The notes beneath the pieces are model-generated. The model made no database searches, was not told the DNA's origin, and saw only the letters and a program-made list of their open reading frames with translations. From the NCBI GenBank assembly GCA_010909165.1, contig MU008218.1:124001-188000 (forward strand): 64,000 bases of DNA. The letters run 5' to 3'. A program made the translations under genes and the position numbers. Source of the DNA: Anthoceros angustus. Its lineage: Eukaryota > Streptophyta > Anthocerotopsida > Anthocerotales > Anthocerotaceae. Within the stretch, counting starts at the first letter, position 1. Every line of letters begins with the position of its first letter. Below, piece after piece: positions 34,956 through 46,424 of the stretch.

Positions 34956-36563
34956 TTAGTCGCCGACACATGCCGGATTCTCACATGGCGCTGCTCCAGA
35001 GTCGGATAAAATGATGATGCACTTCAATGTGCTTTGTACGCGCGCATGAAACCGAGGGTTTGCGATAATGGTAGACATGTTGTCACGTAAATAGGAGTAG
35101 GCTGTGATCGTGAATACCAAGGCTCGGCCAGAAAAATCTGCTCCTGACATTTTAGCCTCCGCCGCTTTGTATTGACCGGTGGAGGACAAAGCCATCAAGA
35201 TTGCTTCTTCGAGCTCCGTGAATACTGTGGAATTCAAAGTGAAGCAATATGCCGAGATGCTTCGTCGGCATCCGGGTCGGTGGCCTAGCCCAGTCGGGGC
35301 CAGAACCACACAAGGTAGGTGCTTGCCTCGCCCAAGGCGAGGCCATATTCGAGTGCCTTTTAGGTATCGGAGGACCCTCTTAACCGCACTCCAAAGGTGT
35401 GGCTGGGATTGTCGGCGGGAGACAGAGCTCACAAGATAATCAATGTCCGGCCTTGTCCAAAGAATCGATGTAATTGAGGCAGCCCACGGCATGGCGATAA
35501 GGAACTCGAGCCATGGCTGGCGCTCCTCATCTGTCTGTGGACACTGATCATGAGACAACTTCAGCCGGCAACACGGTGGACATAGGTTTGGCGTGTCGGA
35601 TGAAAACGGTGCGAGTTTCTGATATATTTGGCTTGATGAAGCATAAGGGAACCGATCCAAGTCACGAACAAGTTGGACACCGAGGACAAAGGTAAGAGCT
35701 CCAATGTCTTTCATGTCAAACTTCTGATGGAGCATGTCTTTGACCCAAGATAACAAGCCGGGATCGTTGGATGCAAGAATGGCATCGTCGACATACAAAG
35801 CGAGAACCACGAAAGTACCATCCTTGTTGTAAAAATACACGTTGGCATCACCAGGGTTTTGAATGAAGCCGATGGATTTAAGGTACTTGTCAATTGTTTT
35901 GTACCATTCTCGTGCATTGCTTTAACCCGTAGATAGTCTTCTTGGATGGCGGACCCAATCCGGTGCTTAGGGTCTATAAAACCCTCGGTTGGGACATATA
36001 TATGTCCTCCTCCAACTCACCGTATAAAAATCATGCGGGGCGTCCATCTGGAGGTCCCAAGCATTTGTGAGCAAGAATCATACGGATAGACTGGGTCTTC
36101 ACAACGGATGAAAGTCTCAGAAAGTCTATCCACAGGATGGGTGAAACCCCGCCACGAGCCTCGATTTGTAGCGAGCAATCTCACCCCGAGCATTCAACTT
36201 GTGCTTGAAGACCCACTTGCGGTGACAACTTTTCGACCTTTAGGTAAGGCACGACTCCCATGTATCGCTTTTAATCAAGGAGTCGATTCGGCCCTTGATA
36301 GATGGTATCCAATGTGCCTTGTCGGCTCCGTGGTTGCCTCTATATGACCGAGGTTCGAGCTTGAGAAAAAACGGAGTGCTCACGGGGACTTGGATTGTGG
36401 CATGGATACTCCACTCTAGGTCGTCGAAAATCAATAGAAGCATATGGAGGTTACATCCCGCTGCGAGGAGGATTCCTCGTGCGTTGAGGATACCGCGTTC
36501 GAATTCGGCCACGGGGACTTCAACAGTCATCCTCAGCGGAAGCAGTCGTAAATTTTCATTCAA
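34956..36563 (-). pseudogene. Copia reverse transcriptase and RNase H region
   Basis: Read on the minus strand in several frames. An N-terminal RT part (GRIDSLIKSDTWE) lies near 36,300. The polymerase motif LALYVDDAILASND lies near 35,790, followed by FDMKDIGALTFVLGVQL. The RNase H side has TRPDIDYLVSSVSRRQSQPH, VKRVLRYLKGT and a final AAEAKM-like segment. Frame changes every few hundred bases exclude a working product. Confidence 0.88.
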
Positions 36564-36870
36564 ACCAGATTACGTAGAGTGAGCAGAGACATCTTCCACA
36601 GCCTAACTCATACGCAACCTCGTCCTCTGCTGTTCCGGGAAATCGTGTATATCCGGAGCTGGTCCTCATGAGCCAAGTCGGGAGTGCTTCATGGGTAACT
36701 AAATCGGGAGCATGATCATCAGTGCGCAAGGTCATTGCTTTGTGGATGTGCGGACCCTCTCCGGGGTTTGGCAGTGCAGGGGCATCAATAAAAACAACAC
36801 CGGTGAATCATCTTGTGGGAATTCGGATGAAGCTTCCATATCTGTCAAGTCTACATGAGTAACACGCTCG

Positions 36871-38744
36871 TTATCGGACGTGATCAAAGTATGGCTTGGC
36901 AGGACATGCGAGCTCCTTGAAAGTCACACTTCTTGCAAAAACTGCGGTCAAGGTAAGTGGATCAATCAGCTTATAAGCTTTCGCTTCTTCTCCATATCCC
37001 ACGAAGACAAGTGGGCGTGCTCGGTCTTCTAATTTCAGCCGCCGCTCTTCATGGATGTAGGCATATGCTGGGGAGCCGAATACCCTCAGATGCAGGAGAC
37101 TAGGCTTCCTACGCCATATCACCTCAAATGGGGTCTGGCCATCCACAGCACTAGTCGAGCCTGTTTAAGAGATAAGTCGTGACCCTTTGGCCCCAAGATG
37201 CCTTGCTTAAGCCTCGCCCATTCTAACATGCTGCGGTCAAGGTAAGTGGATCAATCGACATAAGCTTTCGCTTCTTCTCCATATCCACGAAGACAAGTGG
37301 GCGTGCTCGGTCTTCTAATTTCAGCCGCTCTTCATGGATGTAGGCATATCTTTGGGGGCCGAATACCCTCGGATGCGGAGACTAGGCTTCCTACGCCATA
37401 TCACCTCAAATGGGGTCCGCCATCCACACTAGTCGAGCCTGTTTAAGAGATAAGTCGTGACCATGCCTCAGATGCCTTGCTTAAGCCTGCCCATTCTAAC
37501 ATCTGCGTGTCATGCCCAGGTCTGGTTGCACGCTCAGAACACTGCTCAACTGCGAGTATAAGGGACAATCACCGTACAACACCTCTTTCCAACAAGAATC
37601 GGTTGAAGTGGGCGTGAGTGAATTCGCCCCGTTGTCTCAGAGCATCAAGCTTGTAAACACCTGTTTGTCTCCGCCATCACCAACCATTCCTTAAATACTT
37701 GAAGGTATCGACTTCAACCTAAGTGGGTAAGTCCAGAATAGCGACTAAAGTCGGTGATGGTAAGGTAGTATAGGCGCCGCCTAGAGAGGGAATATGTATC
37801 TTGCGAGATATGCATGTACTAACTCTAATACTTGTGATGCTCGATGAGCCAGATCGAGGAAAAGGAAGTTCCTTTGCTTGGCTATGACAGGCATCACAAA
37901 GAGGTAAGTCTTTAAAACATTTCGCAAGGGCTCTCTATAGCGATTCGGGTGAGACATCTTTAACTTATCTTTATTAGCATGACCTAATCGGCATGCCATA
38001 AACTAGCTTGAGCACTGTGATAGATAAGTAGCATGCACAGACTCGGGAGGGATGCATGTGAGATCAAGGTACAAGTCATGAAAGAGATGTCCTTTAGCTA
38101 CGACTGTCCTTCCCCTCGCTTCTTAAGTGCACAACTATGAGAAGTGAAAAGAGGTCGTACTCTACGGAGGACAATAATTGAGATCGAAAGTAGATGCTTG
38201 GCCATAAGAGGTACATGTGGACGGCTCAAGATGCCTTGCTTAAGCCCATTCTAACATCTGCGTGTCATGCCCAGGTCTCAAGTGACGTCAAGAACACCGC
38301 TCGAAGGACAATCACCGCGTACAACACCTCTTTCCAACAAGAATCGGTTGAAGTGGGCGTGAGTGAATTCGCCCCGTTGTCTCAGACGAATTGTAACAAA
38401 CACCTGTTTGTCTCTCCGCCATCACCAACCATTCCTTAAATACTTGAAGGTATCGACTTCAACCTAAGTGGGTAAGTCCAGAATAGCGACTAAAGTCGTG
38501 ATGGTAAGGTAGTATAGGCGCCGCCTAGAGAGGGAATATGTATCTTGGAGATATCCGCATGTACTAACTCTAATACTTGTGATGCTCGATGAGCCAGATC
38601 GAGGAAAAGGAAGTTCCTTTGCTTGGCTATGACACGAGCATCACAAAGAGGTAAGTCTTTAAAACATTTCGCAAGGGCTCTATAGCGATTCGGGTGAGAC
38701 ATCTTTAACTTATCTTTATTAGCATGACCTAATCGGCATGCCAT
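36871..38744 (-). pseudogene. Copia integrase and GAG-pre-integrase region with internal duplications
   Basis: GAG-pre-integrase LGHANKDKLKMSHPNRYR occurs near 38,730 and again near 37,990. The integrase C-terminal part (GQTPFEVIWRRKPSLLHLRV, GYGEEAKAYKLIDP) occurs at 36,900-37,140. Two direct duplications enlarge this part: 36,942-37,230 is repeated at 37,231-37,502, and about 37,470-38,228 is repeated at 38,229-38,974. The other segment copy has each only once. Confidence 0.85.
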
Positions 38745-38844
38745 AAACTAGCTTGAGCACTGTGATAGATAAGTAGCATGCAGACTCGGGAGGGATGCAT
38801 GTGAGATCAAGTCTGGTACAAGTCATGAAAGAGATGTCCTTTAG

Positions 38845-40122
38845 CTACGACTGTCCTTCCCCTCGCTTCTTAAGTGCACAACTATGAGAAGTGAAAAGAG
38901 GTCGTACTCTACGGAGGACAATTGACTGACGAAAGTAGATGCTTGGCCATAAGAGGTACATGCAGACGTTGTCAAGATGGAGGATGGACCCATCGTTCAA
39001 CCGAAAGCGACATGTACCGGACCAGAATATGCGACCGATCTTGGTAAGTTCGTCCCAATGAACTTTATCGATGTACGAGAGGGTCTCAGAGTGAATGAGC
39101 AGAACTCCTATCATTGCGGATGTGAGAGGTTGCTCCAATCTAAATACCAATGCGGGAAGGAGGATTTGCGAAGACGAAACAAGCGATCATGACGATCGGA
39201 GGTTTGTTGGAAGTTGAGGAAGTCTTGGCGGCGTGGGCCTCGACGCTTTGGCTTCGACCTTACGAGCCATGACTTTCTTCTTAGGCCTCTCTCTCCAGTG
39301 GCCTGTATGCCACACGGTTACGAACCAGCCGCTTGAGGAAGGACGGAAGGTGAGTCACCGGTGGTGATCGACCCGCCCATCCTTTCAAACTTGTTTCCTT
39401 TGGTATAAAGAACCTCGGTTTTGTTTTCCACCATGTGGTGTGGAATAAAGCACCTTTGTTCCTCTTGCGGAGAGCACCAATTACGTCGACAAGGCGATTA
39501 GAGGTTTGGTACCGCTACCTTGTGCCGCGAATGGAAGATCCATAGCCGGAGGCAGATGTCCGTAGCGGGTGGTAGCAGTGAGGAGTTGGGCAGTCCAACT
39601 CGAGCTGAGATCCTAAGTTCGAGCTGGGCCCTTAAGCGCCGAAACTTCACGACGAAAGGTCCCACCTTCTCGCCTTCTTTAAGTCTCATTGAAAGCAGTT
39701 CTCCACGGATTGCGTAAGTATGTTCTTTGCCTCGTCGTTTGCGAGTTGTGTCCAGATTTCGTTGGAGTCTTCCGGGTAAGCCACATCGTGGAGGAGTACC
39801 TCATCAAGACCACTAATCAAGACCGCACGAGCCACATGATTCGTTATCCCACTTCGATTTCATCCTTTGGAGCGATGAATCTTTGGTTTAGGAATGGAGC
39901 CACTAACAATGCCCCACACGTGCGTACCGCAGGGCAGCCGCTGTGAACACGCCATCCATGGAACTTCGTGCCATTAAAGCGGTCTTTCTCCTTAAATTCC
40001 ATTGAGAAAGACGGAGCGGGGATAACAGACATGGGTGGAAGAGGTAAGGCGACCACTCCTCCTCCTGCGCCTCCTGTACCTCCTGCGCTGCCTCCACCTC
40101 CACTGACCCCTCCTGTAGCCAT
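38845..40122 (-). pseudogene. Copia gag and protease region
   Basis: The gag start on the minus strand is near 40,122 with a Gly-rich leader and EFKEKDRFNGTKFHGWRV, the usual copia gag entry. MRLKEGEKVGPFVVKFRRLR at 39,689 continues it. The protease-side segment with DKVHWDELTKIGRIFWSG lies at about 39,070. No intact zinc knuckle was found. Confidence 0.75.
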
Positions 40123-41177
40123 GCAGACGTATTACAGAAAAAAAATTATCGAGCGCACAAGGGTGATCAGGCCGAGAGCACAAGGCAATTCTTCTCGTAA
40201 TATGTCTCGCAATGCTGTGGGGCTGAAGAGTGGGCGGCGAAGGTGCGAGGCAACTGGGATGTCGCGATCGTGCACCACGGTTGAGTCGTGAGATACCGAC
40301 GTGGTGGTATATTCGACATGGCGGTTTGCATAATCGCGTCCTGTGGGTTCTTCTTTGCGGGCGAGATACGGAAGATACAAGGTGCCTCCCGCCGGAAGAC
40401 ATACAATCAAGGCCCATCAGACTTGGCCACTGCACAAGACGCTACCGCCTCGCGAAGTCTGGGCGGCGCTCGAGATCTGTTGAGGTAGAATTGCGACCAA
40501 GTCGCGCTGATTTCCTTTGCACCACAAGGTCATGCAATTTTCTAACATCCTCAATCGTTGTTATGCTTGCGCGAATGAGGTCAACCGCGTGAAAGCTCTT
40601 GATGGCGCGCAGTTTGCACCTCGCCTGCCGGAATCACGGTAAGCAAGGTTGATTCGTAGTGTTCAACCTTTCACTCAGCACGCGTAGGCTCCAATTATCT
40701 CGGCGGTGAGTAGCCCGAGATCCGAATGTATCCATAAATCGTCCTCACAAAAATCTCGAACTTCGGGATGTCGCAGACGTGCACCACGGTTGGAGTCCGG
40801 GATAAAGGCAACGTGTCTGATGTTCTTCACGGCTTGCGTGATTTTGTATGGTCCTCAAGCTGGTCACGATGCTTAGTTGTGGGTGATTGCGAGAGGCGGA
40901 CGAACGCTCACGAGAACGCCCGTCGAGTCATCTTTAATTAGAGCGACATGATCTGCCGCTAACGACATCCATCAGGAAGTCTTTGATTCTTGTCATACAT
41001 ATTCCTATCAATAATTTCTCGCTAACGTGGTAATGCGGTGTAGTGAGAAGGATTCTTCGACACATGATCCCGGAATCACAAATTCGTGATTCAAGGATTC
41101 GTGTCCTACAACCTATTCTTACTACATGCACCTACCATAGCCAAGTACATTGATGTAGATAGTAGAATCAAATCGTG

Positions 41178-41197
41178 TATCCGAGCTCACGATACCA
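41178..41197 (-). other. Copia primer-binding site (initiator tRNA-Met type)
   Basis: The minus-strand sequence tggtatcgtgagctcgg lies immediately inside the 5' LTR. It resembles the TGGTATCAGAGC site common to plant copia elements, with a small change in the middle. Confidence 0.8.
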
Positions 41198-41376
41198 TGT
41201 GAATAAAAGCTGTAATCACAATAATGAGAATTAAAATATTATGAATATACATGAGGGCTTATATAGCAAAAGCTGTCTAAGGTTGTGTCGCTTCAAGTTA
41301 ACCTAATTATTTATTAGATAACTAATATCTAATAGGCAGCTTTATAAGGAGAAGTAGCAGGATTCTCCTTCCAACA
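41198..41376 (-). repeat. Copia 5' LTR
   Basis: 179 bp; pair of the 34,272-34,450 LTR. It is followed by the interrupted r repeat. Confidence 0.9.
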
Positions 41377-41962
41377 CTTTTCTGTATAGGCCAAAAATTC
41401 ACCACAAATAGGCTTCTTTGATCTCATTTTCGTTTGTGTGGATGGCGACCATTTCGACTCCATTCTTAGCTGAACATGTGGAATTGTGATGAGTAAAGCA
41501 ACCGGCAAAGAGACCAGCTGTCATAAGCACTCCGAGGCTCTCACAGTCTAGCTCCCAAGCTGTAGATGATTTGAACATTTATTTCACTTTCCTTGGTGTT
41601 GTGTGTGTTGCAACCATAAGGTCACAAGATATAGTTTTCAATGCGCCCAAGCACAACCTCGTGGGCTGTGCGGATGAGTGTGGCTTCCGCCGACGTTTGA
41701 CATTGTTATTGAGTGGTTCCACCACATTGAAAGATTGCGCCTAGGTCACATTTTCACGGACGCACTTGTTGGTTCTCAATGGTACCGCAACCAAAGTGTT
41801 TCGCCAAAAATTGCAAATCCGTGAAGAGGCAAATCCCATCTTGGCCATAGGATTAGAGTAACGTGTCATGTTGGCACACAAGCAATGTATGGTGACGGTT
41901 GGATGTGTTGTGTATAGGTATTGCAACCATTGGTTGTATACAAAAGCTTGAGAGGAACATCC
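41377..41962. repeat. Remainder of r repeat plus second s unit
   Basis: 41,377-41,480 completes the 171-bp r unit cut by copia. About 41,485-41,915 is a diverged copy of the s unit at 33,160-33,640 (shared ataagcactccgaggctctcac, gagtggttccaccacatt, gcaaatccgtgaagaggc). Confidence 0.7.
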
Positions 41963-42784
41963 GGTAGGTTTCAAAGCCACGCGCTTTCCTGTGTCACTAA
42001 TTTGACCTCCGTCGTTCGCCGCCCAAGGAGCTATGGAGAGAGTGAAATTGAAGGCCCACCTATTGCAAATTCGTTGATGCGACATGAAATCAAGGTAGAA
42101 CATGGACGATCATGAGCACACCATGATGGTGCTGCAAAAGCTTTATCGCGAGCTAAGTGAAGGTCACAACTAACCCGAGGTCTAATATATAGAGCATGTC
42201 ACGCCACTCGTTGATGGTGAGGAGTATATAGCCCGACAATCCGTCTTCACTCCCGCAATGTATGGCTGCAGCCTCCAAAAATGGGCTGAGGTGGAGGCGC
42301 CGAGGTGGAGACCAAACATTTTTGGGGAATGGAGAGCCACAACGAGTGAAGAGCGGTGAAGAATGGAGAGCCAATAATATAGGTGAAAATGGAGAGCCAA
42401 CATGAGTGAACCTATCGGGCTTATACTTCACTCAAACGTAATATATTCTCTAATATTCTCGTACTCTTTATGTTCGTCTATTAAAAGATAAGTTAAATAA
42501 GGATTTGAAGTACAATATATGGTGCATATAAAATAAAGAGTTAACGCATAGGTACCTTTCATTGAAAAATTGAGGATTAAGTTAGTGAAGTATTAGTTAG
42601 CTAATTTGATCATCAATAAAAAAAACTGATTAACATAGTGATAATAAATCTTCATATGAACTTCAATAAAATAAAAATTAATTGAACCATCGATGACATA
42701 CATGGTTGTCGAGAAAAATATAAAAGCTTGTTCTATATATGTAACGCTATACCTTCTTAATCATCACAAATTTTTGATGTCAAT

Positions 42785-45700
42785 ATGGATGCCATAATTG
42801 CTAGAAAAGTTATAGATGATATTATGCCCCAGAAAAAATAAATTATTATTTCAGAGATGCACTATTTGTACATGAAACTTTCTATGAACCACAAAACAAA
42901 GAGAATACGAAGGTATATTAACATTCTTCACCTTTTTATAATATTTTATTTTATTTCTTTGTTTTCTTCCTTACGTAAGGCTATGATTGATTGCGGTACC
43001 TTAAGCGATATGAGTTTATAGGGATTTTGTGTTAAGTTTCTTGATCTCAACATTCTTCTACGAAAATTATCCGGACGTACATTCGCACGTTAAGCGATAT
43101 GCAGCGTGAATAACGGCCACTTGGCTACTATTTGTGTGAAACAAGGTATTGTTAGATACTTTGTATACATGTTTGAATCTATTGTATAAAACAAGCAACT
43201 GTTAGATACTATGTATGCATGTTTGAATCTTTTGTATGAAACAAGGCAGTTAGATACCATGTATACATACTTGAATCTATTGAATGAAATACGGTACTTT
43301 TAGATACTTTGTATACATGCTTCATCTATTGCTTCATGCCTTCATGTTTGCTATTATGACGAATGTGTAAAGGATCCTCACTTCGCTACTTTGTATGTTT
43401 AAAGGTATTCTTTGAATGCTTTCGTCATAGATTTTGGATTATGATACGATCGTGGAGGAACTTATTATTCCAGCTGAAGAAGATCATATACCATGGGGCA
43501 CAATGAAACGATGACATGTAAGTATTTTGTTATTGGTATAGTATTTCAACTTGTATCATTAGGACATATCCATATGTTCAATACGTTCTTTAGAGTGTTA
43601 ACACGAGTTTTCTATACATATTGAGCCTCGTGTGTTTGGATTTGATATTTTGTTTAATACTAATATCGACATTACACGATTTTTGCCAACTATTATGAAA
43701 GTATTCTTGGAGTTATATATGTTGATAGTAACTATAACATTCGAGGTGAAAAGAATTATCAAACCACTTTATTCACGAATAAAGAAGTTTACTCCATGGA
43801 ACTTGCCACAAAATCTGCTCAGACGCTACAAGAGATATGCCGTGAAAGGTCTCCAATGGGAGGTAGAGTGGAAAGTTTTAGAAGATGGAACCACAAAGGC
43901 TAAAGGAATAGTAGCGACAATAGAAGACAAGCCTCGACATATTGTGATGCACGCGAATCGAACCCGCCGTCGGTAAGAAAGCAGCAAGGATAAATCTAGC
44001 GAACGTATGCTACCACAACTACAGGTACTTTTATTGTACTTATTTTGAATGTACTAGATGTTTACTTATTGACCTTTCAAATATGTGCTAATTATTACAG
44101 ATAAGTGTTATGATGCGAGCTTACCCGATTTTAGAAGAAAAACTTCTAGCGTACAATGTAAATTTTTTAATCGTTTCATTTATTTAAATTATACTAATTT
44201 TTCTCTTATCTTCATACATATAAAACAAATTTCTTTTATGGATTAATGGGCTGCTGAGCTAATTTTTCAATCTAACTTTTGCGCTACTATGTGCAACAGA
44301 AGAAAGCAAGTGCAAATTGAAGCCCCTTACAATCCAATCACATGGACGAAGATGTACAGAGATCTGGAGTGCATTGAACTATCAATTTCATCATAAGTTC
44401 ATTGTAACGGATATTTATGCGCCTTCAAGTGACCAACAAATTCGGTGGATAACTTTCAAACTAATTTTATTTATTCCTATTATAAATATAGTATTACCTC
44501 TAAAAGGTTAACTTTTCTTAGATTTATGTTTTGGTTTATGAGGCACATTGATGTTTTAGACAATGCACTATGTTTTAATGATCATAATATTATTATTCAT
44601 AAAATGTTAACAAATCTAATCTTAATGGTTGTAGTACATGGAGCGCTAGCATTTTGGGTGACGCGGGCTTGGCTTCCTAGTATCCAAGCACCGATTCAAG
44701 TATATCCAAACGAAGATTCCGGAAAGTTAAGCGACTTGAGAGCAACAGAAACAATGGGCACTTGGCAAATGTATTTATGGACAAGGGCATAGCTCAATGT
44801 TTTAGCCAGAATAGAGCGACAATGATATTGTCAAAGATCTCAATGCGAAAAGGACAACAAGCATTACATGGGGTAGTCCAAGAAGGCATCAGTCAACATA
44901 CTTCATCATATTTGTTTAAAACTTTAAATTTTATTGTTTTGAGCTAGATAATATTGAAACAAGACATGTTTCTTGGTTCAGTTTTGATTACTTGAACTAT
45001 CATTGGCGCAATATTTTGGGATATGCGGTTTGATGAGGAGAAAGTGCATGATTTTACGTCAACTTATTGATAGTATCACAAGTTCAGTGGAAGACTGCCG
45101 ATAAAACCCAAATTGCCTTGTCCAGAGGCATGTCAAGAAAAAGGAATAAACTTTGTTACAACATATGAAAATCTAGATGGTACTCACTTGAAGATGGTGG
45201 GAGTTTTAATCGATCCAAGGAGGCCACAAGATCCCTTGTGATGATGACATCGATCCTTCATCAAGTCAAAAGACGACGTATAAATTTAGCGAGAAGATAA
45301 AACCATATTTGAGGTACCCTCTCGTGAATCTCTTGGATAGTTTTAGATGTTTGTCAACTCGACATGAAATACTAATCCCTTGTTTTGTAATGTGTTAGGG
45401 CTTACCAACTTGCAAACAAGAGAATTCAAGAATGCATCGTAATGTTCACACTTCCTCTTTCTTTTCTTGACTTTGACATTTGTTTGTGGATAAATTTCAA
45501 TATTCAAGTCAATCTAATTGAACTCCTCACAGTGACATGCAACGTCAAGAGTTGATAAGTGCGCTTCTGATTTGGAAAAATTGGAGGTATTGTGTTTTCG
45601 CATGAAATATGGAAAACCTAAAATTAAACTCTTGAGAAGAAGGTCCTCCAAATTGCAAAAAGTAAGATTTGAAGTTATTTGAAAAATAATGTTTATTTAT

Positions 45701-45914
45701 TAACTATGTTTTGTACTAAACAATTTTTAATTTTAACCATGCATTTACTTATATGGTGAATATTGATGTACCTCAATTTGGTACAATGGAGTGCCTTGGC
45801 GACCCAAAGCCTAAAATGTTATTAGCTCAGCACTCCATTATACAAATGCTCACAAAGTTGGAAGTATCCTCGAATGATCCGAAAAGGCCAAAAGTAACCC
45901 TTGTACAAATTTGA
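42785..45914 (+). pseudogene. RTL3-like ribonuclease III gene (two RNase III, three dsRBD), copy 1
   Basis: Same gene as 50,740-53,880, where the modules are easier to read. Here the first RNase III part includes DALFVHETFYEPQNK (about 42,855) and IVEELIIPAEEDHIPWG (about 43,470). The first dsRBD has EVEWKVLEDGTTKAKGIV (about 43,860-43,915). The second RNase III domain retains LADYLETIIGAIFWDMRFDEEKV-like residues (about 44,985-45,045), but its ERLAFLGD motif is broken by a missing base. The dsRBD 2 and 3 traces follow to the stop at 45,912. Long AT-rich introns separate the modules. With more breaks than copy 2, it reads as a pseudogene in this sequence. Confidence 0.68.
43141..43325. repeat. 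Minisatellite in RTL3-like gene, copy 1
   Basis: Three to four imperfect units of about 50-60 bp (ttagatactttgtatacatg, tttgaatctattgtatgaa) lie right after the first RNase III exon. The same array occurs at about 51,098-51,285. Confidence 0.65.
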
Positions 45915-46424
45915 ATTTTGTACAAGTTTGCGAAGTTATGATTGGAGATTTCGTTTGAGACTTCATTTTTAAGGAGGATTTAGTCTTTAGAATACATTTG
46001 ATATGGTAAAACGATAAAACTTCTAAAGTTACTCATAATCTAAATCTTGCGTGGATTTTCTTTGAGATGAACATGATGTCCGAAATAGACCTTACCGTTA
46101 TCGTTTGGTTATCAACCTACACTCCGCATTCATATATATGAGCAGGGGACATTTTCCCAAAGAATTCCTCCGCACACAAGGCCTCAGTTCACACAGGTTA
46201 GCGCTGCTTCCAATGTCACCTGAGGAATTGCAAAACAATTTGCAAATCCGCTCTCGTCTTCCTTGAATCGCGGCGCACCGGTTCCGTGTGACTGAATTCT
46301 AGGCAACCCAACCAAATAGTAGCGAGTCCGAGCGAGGTGGATCGTCGCTCGATTTTCTAACTCTTTGTGTTATGATGAGAGGTGACAGATTGATGTTAGC
46401 CAACCGTGTCCTCGCTTTGACAGT

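Larger units (their letters stand above)
34272..41376 (-). mobile_element. Ty1/copia LTR retrotransposon, 7.1 kb, degenerate
   Basis: Two 179-bp LTRs (34,272-34,450 and 41,198-41,376) begin tgtgaataaaa and end ccttccaaca, flanked by a 4-5 bp cttt(t) repeat. On the minus strand the primer-binding site tggtatcgtgagctcgg follows the 5' LTR and matches the usual initiator tRNA-Met type. Domain order 5'-3' is gag, protease/pre-integrase, integrase, RT, RNase H, which is the copia order. All reading frames are broken by small indels. The insertion splits a 171-bp repeat unit, so its outer ends are unambiguous. Confidence 0.93.

Noticed and set aside
40230-40592. 120-codon plus-strand frame inside the copia element
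   Set aside because: Antisense to the gag side and internal LTR-proximal region; no domain, and copia coding is on the minus strand.
42785-45914. Dicer-like gene in segment B
   Set aside because: Two RNase III domains suggest Dicer, but a dsRBD lies between them, and no PAZ or helicase motif is visible in the flanks. The order fits RTL3.
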